Shown: in pieces, positions 30,361 through 31,773 of the stretch
Layout: each line of letters begins with the position of its first letter
Position numbering within the stretch: the stretch's first letter is position 1
Source: Methanocorpusculum sp.
GTDB taxonomy: Archaea > Halobacteriota > Methanomicrobia > Methanomicrobiales > Methanocorpusculaceae
Direction: 5' to 3'
Assembly: GCA_029987235.1 (NCBI GenBank)
Contig: DALTWF010000021.1
Span: forward strand, 1-31,773
Length of the DNA: 31,773 bases
Made by a program: the position numbers and the translations under genes
Notes under the pieces: model-generated
Seen by the model: only the letters and a program-made list of their open reading frames with translations
The model's database searches: none
What the model was told of the DNA's origin: nothing

Positions 30361-30366
30361 TTTTTT
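30361..30366 (+). terminator. Oligo-T tract after tRNA-Pro
   Basis: Six T residues immediately follow the discriminator base. They could terminate the tRNA transcript or mark its 3' trailer. Confidence 0.4.
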
Positions 30367-30393
30367 CTCTGTTATTTACGGATGTGATTTTCT

Positions 30394-30585
30394 TTGACTA
30401 ACTATACCAGATATGAACGCGCCAGAATTGTCGGCGCACGCGCTTTGCAGGTTTCAATGGGAGCTCCGGTTCTCGTAAAAACCGCAAAAATCGATCCCCT
30501 CGAGATTGCATTAGAGGAATTTGCCCAGGACCGTGTTCCGATTACGGTAAAACGTGTCTTCAGTAACAAGGTTGAGGTACTGTAA
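30394..30585 (+). CDS. rpoK: DNA-directed RNA polymerase subunit K (Rpo6/omega)
   Basis: The equivalent of bacterial omega and eukaryotic Rpb6, helping to fold the largest polymerase subunit. The 63 residues contain YERARIVGARALQVSMGAPV, the conserved core, and PITVKRVF near the end. The start codon is TTG at 30394 (first residues MTNYTRYERARI); the next ATG is inside the core and would delete it. A weak GGATGTGA region lies upstream. The enolase gene starts one base after the stop. Confidence 0.93.
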   Translation: MTNYTRYERARIVGARALQVSMGAPVLVKTAKIDPLEIALEEFAQDRVPITVKRVFSNKVEVL

Positions 30586-30586
30586 T

Positions 30587-31773
30587 ATGACTGAAATTTC
30601 CAATATCTATTTACGCAGAATTCTTGATTCGCGTGGAAACGAGACCGTTGAAGCAGAGATTACTACAGCATCCGGTGGTTTTGGTCGCGCTTGTGCGCCA
30701 AGCGGTGCATCCACCGGTATCTATGAGGCAAAAGTCCGCCCGTGTGCTGACGCAATTGCAGATGCTCAGCTTACTCTTATTCCGAAGTTAATCGAGCTTG
30801 ATGCATGCGACCAGATGGGCTTTGATGAGACCATCCGTGAAATCGACGGAACCAAAGACTTATCCAAAGTCGGAGCAAATGTCGCAGTCGCTCTTTCTCT
30901 TGCAAACGCAAAAGCAGCCGCATCCGCGCTTGACCTCGAACTCTTTGAATACCTCGGCGGCAACGGCATTTTCCAGCACATTGACACTCCGTTCCCGCTT
31001 GGAAACGTTATCGGCGGCGGCGCGCACGCGGTTGACGCAACCGATATCCAGGAATTCCTGGTTGTTCCGGTCGGCTCTTCCAATGCGGAGGAGGCAATCT
31101 TTACCAATGCTGCTGTGCACAAGGAGATTAAGAAGATTCTTGTTGCGCGCGGCAAGGGATGCGGTAAGGGTGATGAGGGTGCATGGGCACCGCATATCTC
31201 CGATCTTGAGGCCTTTGAAATTGTCGATGAAGCAGTAACCAAGGTTACTGATGAGACAGGCGTTGAGGTCCGCATGGGTCTTGATGTCGCAGCATCCGAG
31301 ATGTGGAATGCTGAAAAGCAGAAGTACATCTACAAGGATGCACAGCGCAGCACGGAAGATCAGATCGCATACATTGCTGATTTAATTGACAAGTACAACC
31401 TGATTTATGTCGAAGACCCGATTCAGGAAGAAGACTTTGAAGGATTTGCAGCAATGACTGACGCTGTTGCCGAGCGCGACACGTTAATATGCGGTGATGA
31501 TTTATTCGTTACCAACGTCGAGCGTCTGGAAATGGGTATTGAAGCAGGTGCAGGAAACTGTATCTTAATCAAGCCAAACCAGATTGGAACCCTGACTGAC
31601 ACAGCAGCAACCATTTCCCTTGCACATGACAACGGTTATGAGGCTGTTATGAGCCACAGATCAGGTGAGACTACCGACAACACGATTGCACACCTGGGAA
31701 CTGCATTCAACTGCTGCTTCTTAAAGAGCGGTGTTGTCGGCGGCGAGCGTATCGCCAAATTAAATGAACTTAT
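30587..31773 (+). CDS. eno: Enolase (phosphopyruvate hydratase), 3' end outside the window
   Basis: It converts 2-phosphoglycerate to phosphoenolpyruvate in central carbon metabolism. The frame begins MTEISNIYLRRILDSRGNET and is open to the window edge (395 codons), so only the final few residues are missing. Visible motifs: the mobile loop APSGASTG, the metal ligands in VRMGLDVAASE, VEDPIQEEDFEG and GDDLFVTN, the catalytic Lys in LIKPNQIGTLTDT, and SHRSGETTD. The last readable residues, GERIAKLNEL, are the usual near-terminal stretch. It follows rpoK by one base, as in many euryarchaea where rps2 comes next. Confidence 0.97.
   Translation, partial: MTEISNIYLRRILDSRGNETVEAEITTASGGFGRACAPSGASTGIYEAKVRPCADAIADAQLTLIPKLIELDACDQMGFDETIREIDGTKDLSKVGANVAVALSLANAKAAASALDLELFEYLGGNGIFQHIDTPFPLGNVIGGGAHAVDATDIQEFLVVPVGSSNAEEAIFTNAAVHKEIKKILVARGKGCGKGDEGAWAPHISDLEAFEIVDEAVTKVTDETGVEVRMGLDVAASEMWNAEKQKYIYKDAQRSTEDQIAYIADLIDKYNLIYVEDPIQEEDFEGFAAMTDAVAERDTLICGDDLFVTNVERLEMGIEAGAGNCILIKPNQIGTLTDTAATISLAHDNGYEAVMSHRSGETTDNTIAHLGTAFNCCFLKSGVVGGERIAKLNEL

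Overview
The window is chromosomal DNA of a methanogenic euryarchaeon, most likely an order Methanomicrobiales member close to Methanocorpusculum (inference from gene content and style). The evidence is archaeal replication, transcription and translation genes (PCNA, primase large subunit PriL with four Fe-S cysteines, RpoD with two Fe-S clusters, RpoN, RpoK, uS13/uS4/uS11/eL18/uL13/uS9), CobY, a histone, FtsZ next to a CdrS-type ribbon-helix-helix protein, a V4R-domain (MsvR-like) regulator and the AmmeMemoRadiSam enzyme. Genes lie in compact operons with ATGA overlaps, and many starts look leaderless with a TATA-like box about 25 bases upstream.

Layout. 1-441: gene-free DNA with a diverged copy of a dispersed repeat. 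442-3158: rlmE diverges from pcn-priL and a 50-residue ORF. 3347-5985: a bacterial-looking 7TM/degenerate-GGDEF/EAL protein converges on an MsvR-like regulator. 6037-8673 (minus): UPF0148, UPF0200 kinase, sugar isomerase and RNase Z joined by three ATGA overlaps. 8792-10754: UPF0147, an anchored surface protein and a histone with a lysine-rich tail. 10888-17364: Fe-S aldo/keto reductase, then a minus-strand group of tRNA-Gly, ACT protein, tsaC and copA, a winged-helix regulator, and cobY with a small ORF upstream. 17582-18999: cdrS-ftsZ behind an 11-bp repeat array. 19202-21602: pyridoxal kinase, nitroreductase and a membrane hydrolase-like protein. 21609-24556: an apparent insertion in the 3' end of amrS. 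24426-26153: amrS and an FKBP isomerase. 26393-31773: tRNA-Ser, the ribosomal protein/RNA polymerase operon, rpoN, tRNA-Pro, rpoK and a nearly complete enolase cut by the window end.

Three things stand out. First, about 2.7 kb of visibly A+T-rich DNA with two unrecognised genes is flanked by two copies of the last 125 bases of amrS; the outer copy has decayed, the picture expected of a segment that integrated into a protein gene and restored its end. Inside it sits a 414-bp MITE-like element with terminal inverted repeats and a perfect 6-bp target duplication (TACCAT), whose relative lies at the window start. Second, six units in exact 11-bp phase, core TGTCAGACA, lie between the TATA box and start of cdrS-ftsZ and look like a cooperative operator for the RHH protein. 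Third, the histone carries a 12-lysine N-terminal tail built from a 17-residue tandem repeat, and the EAL protein keeps every expected phosphodiesterase residue although cyclic-di-GMP signalling is uncommon in archaea.
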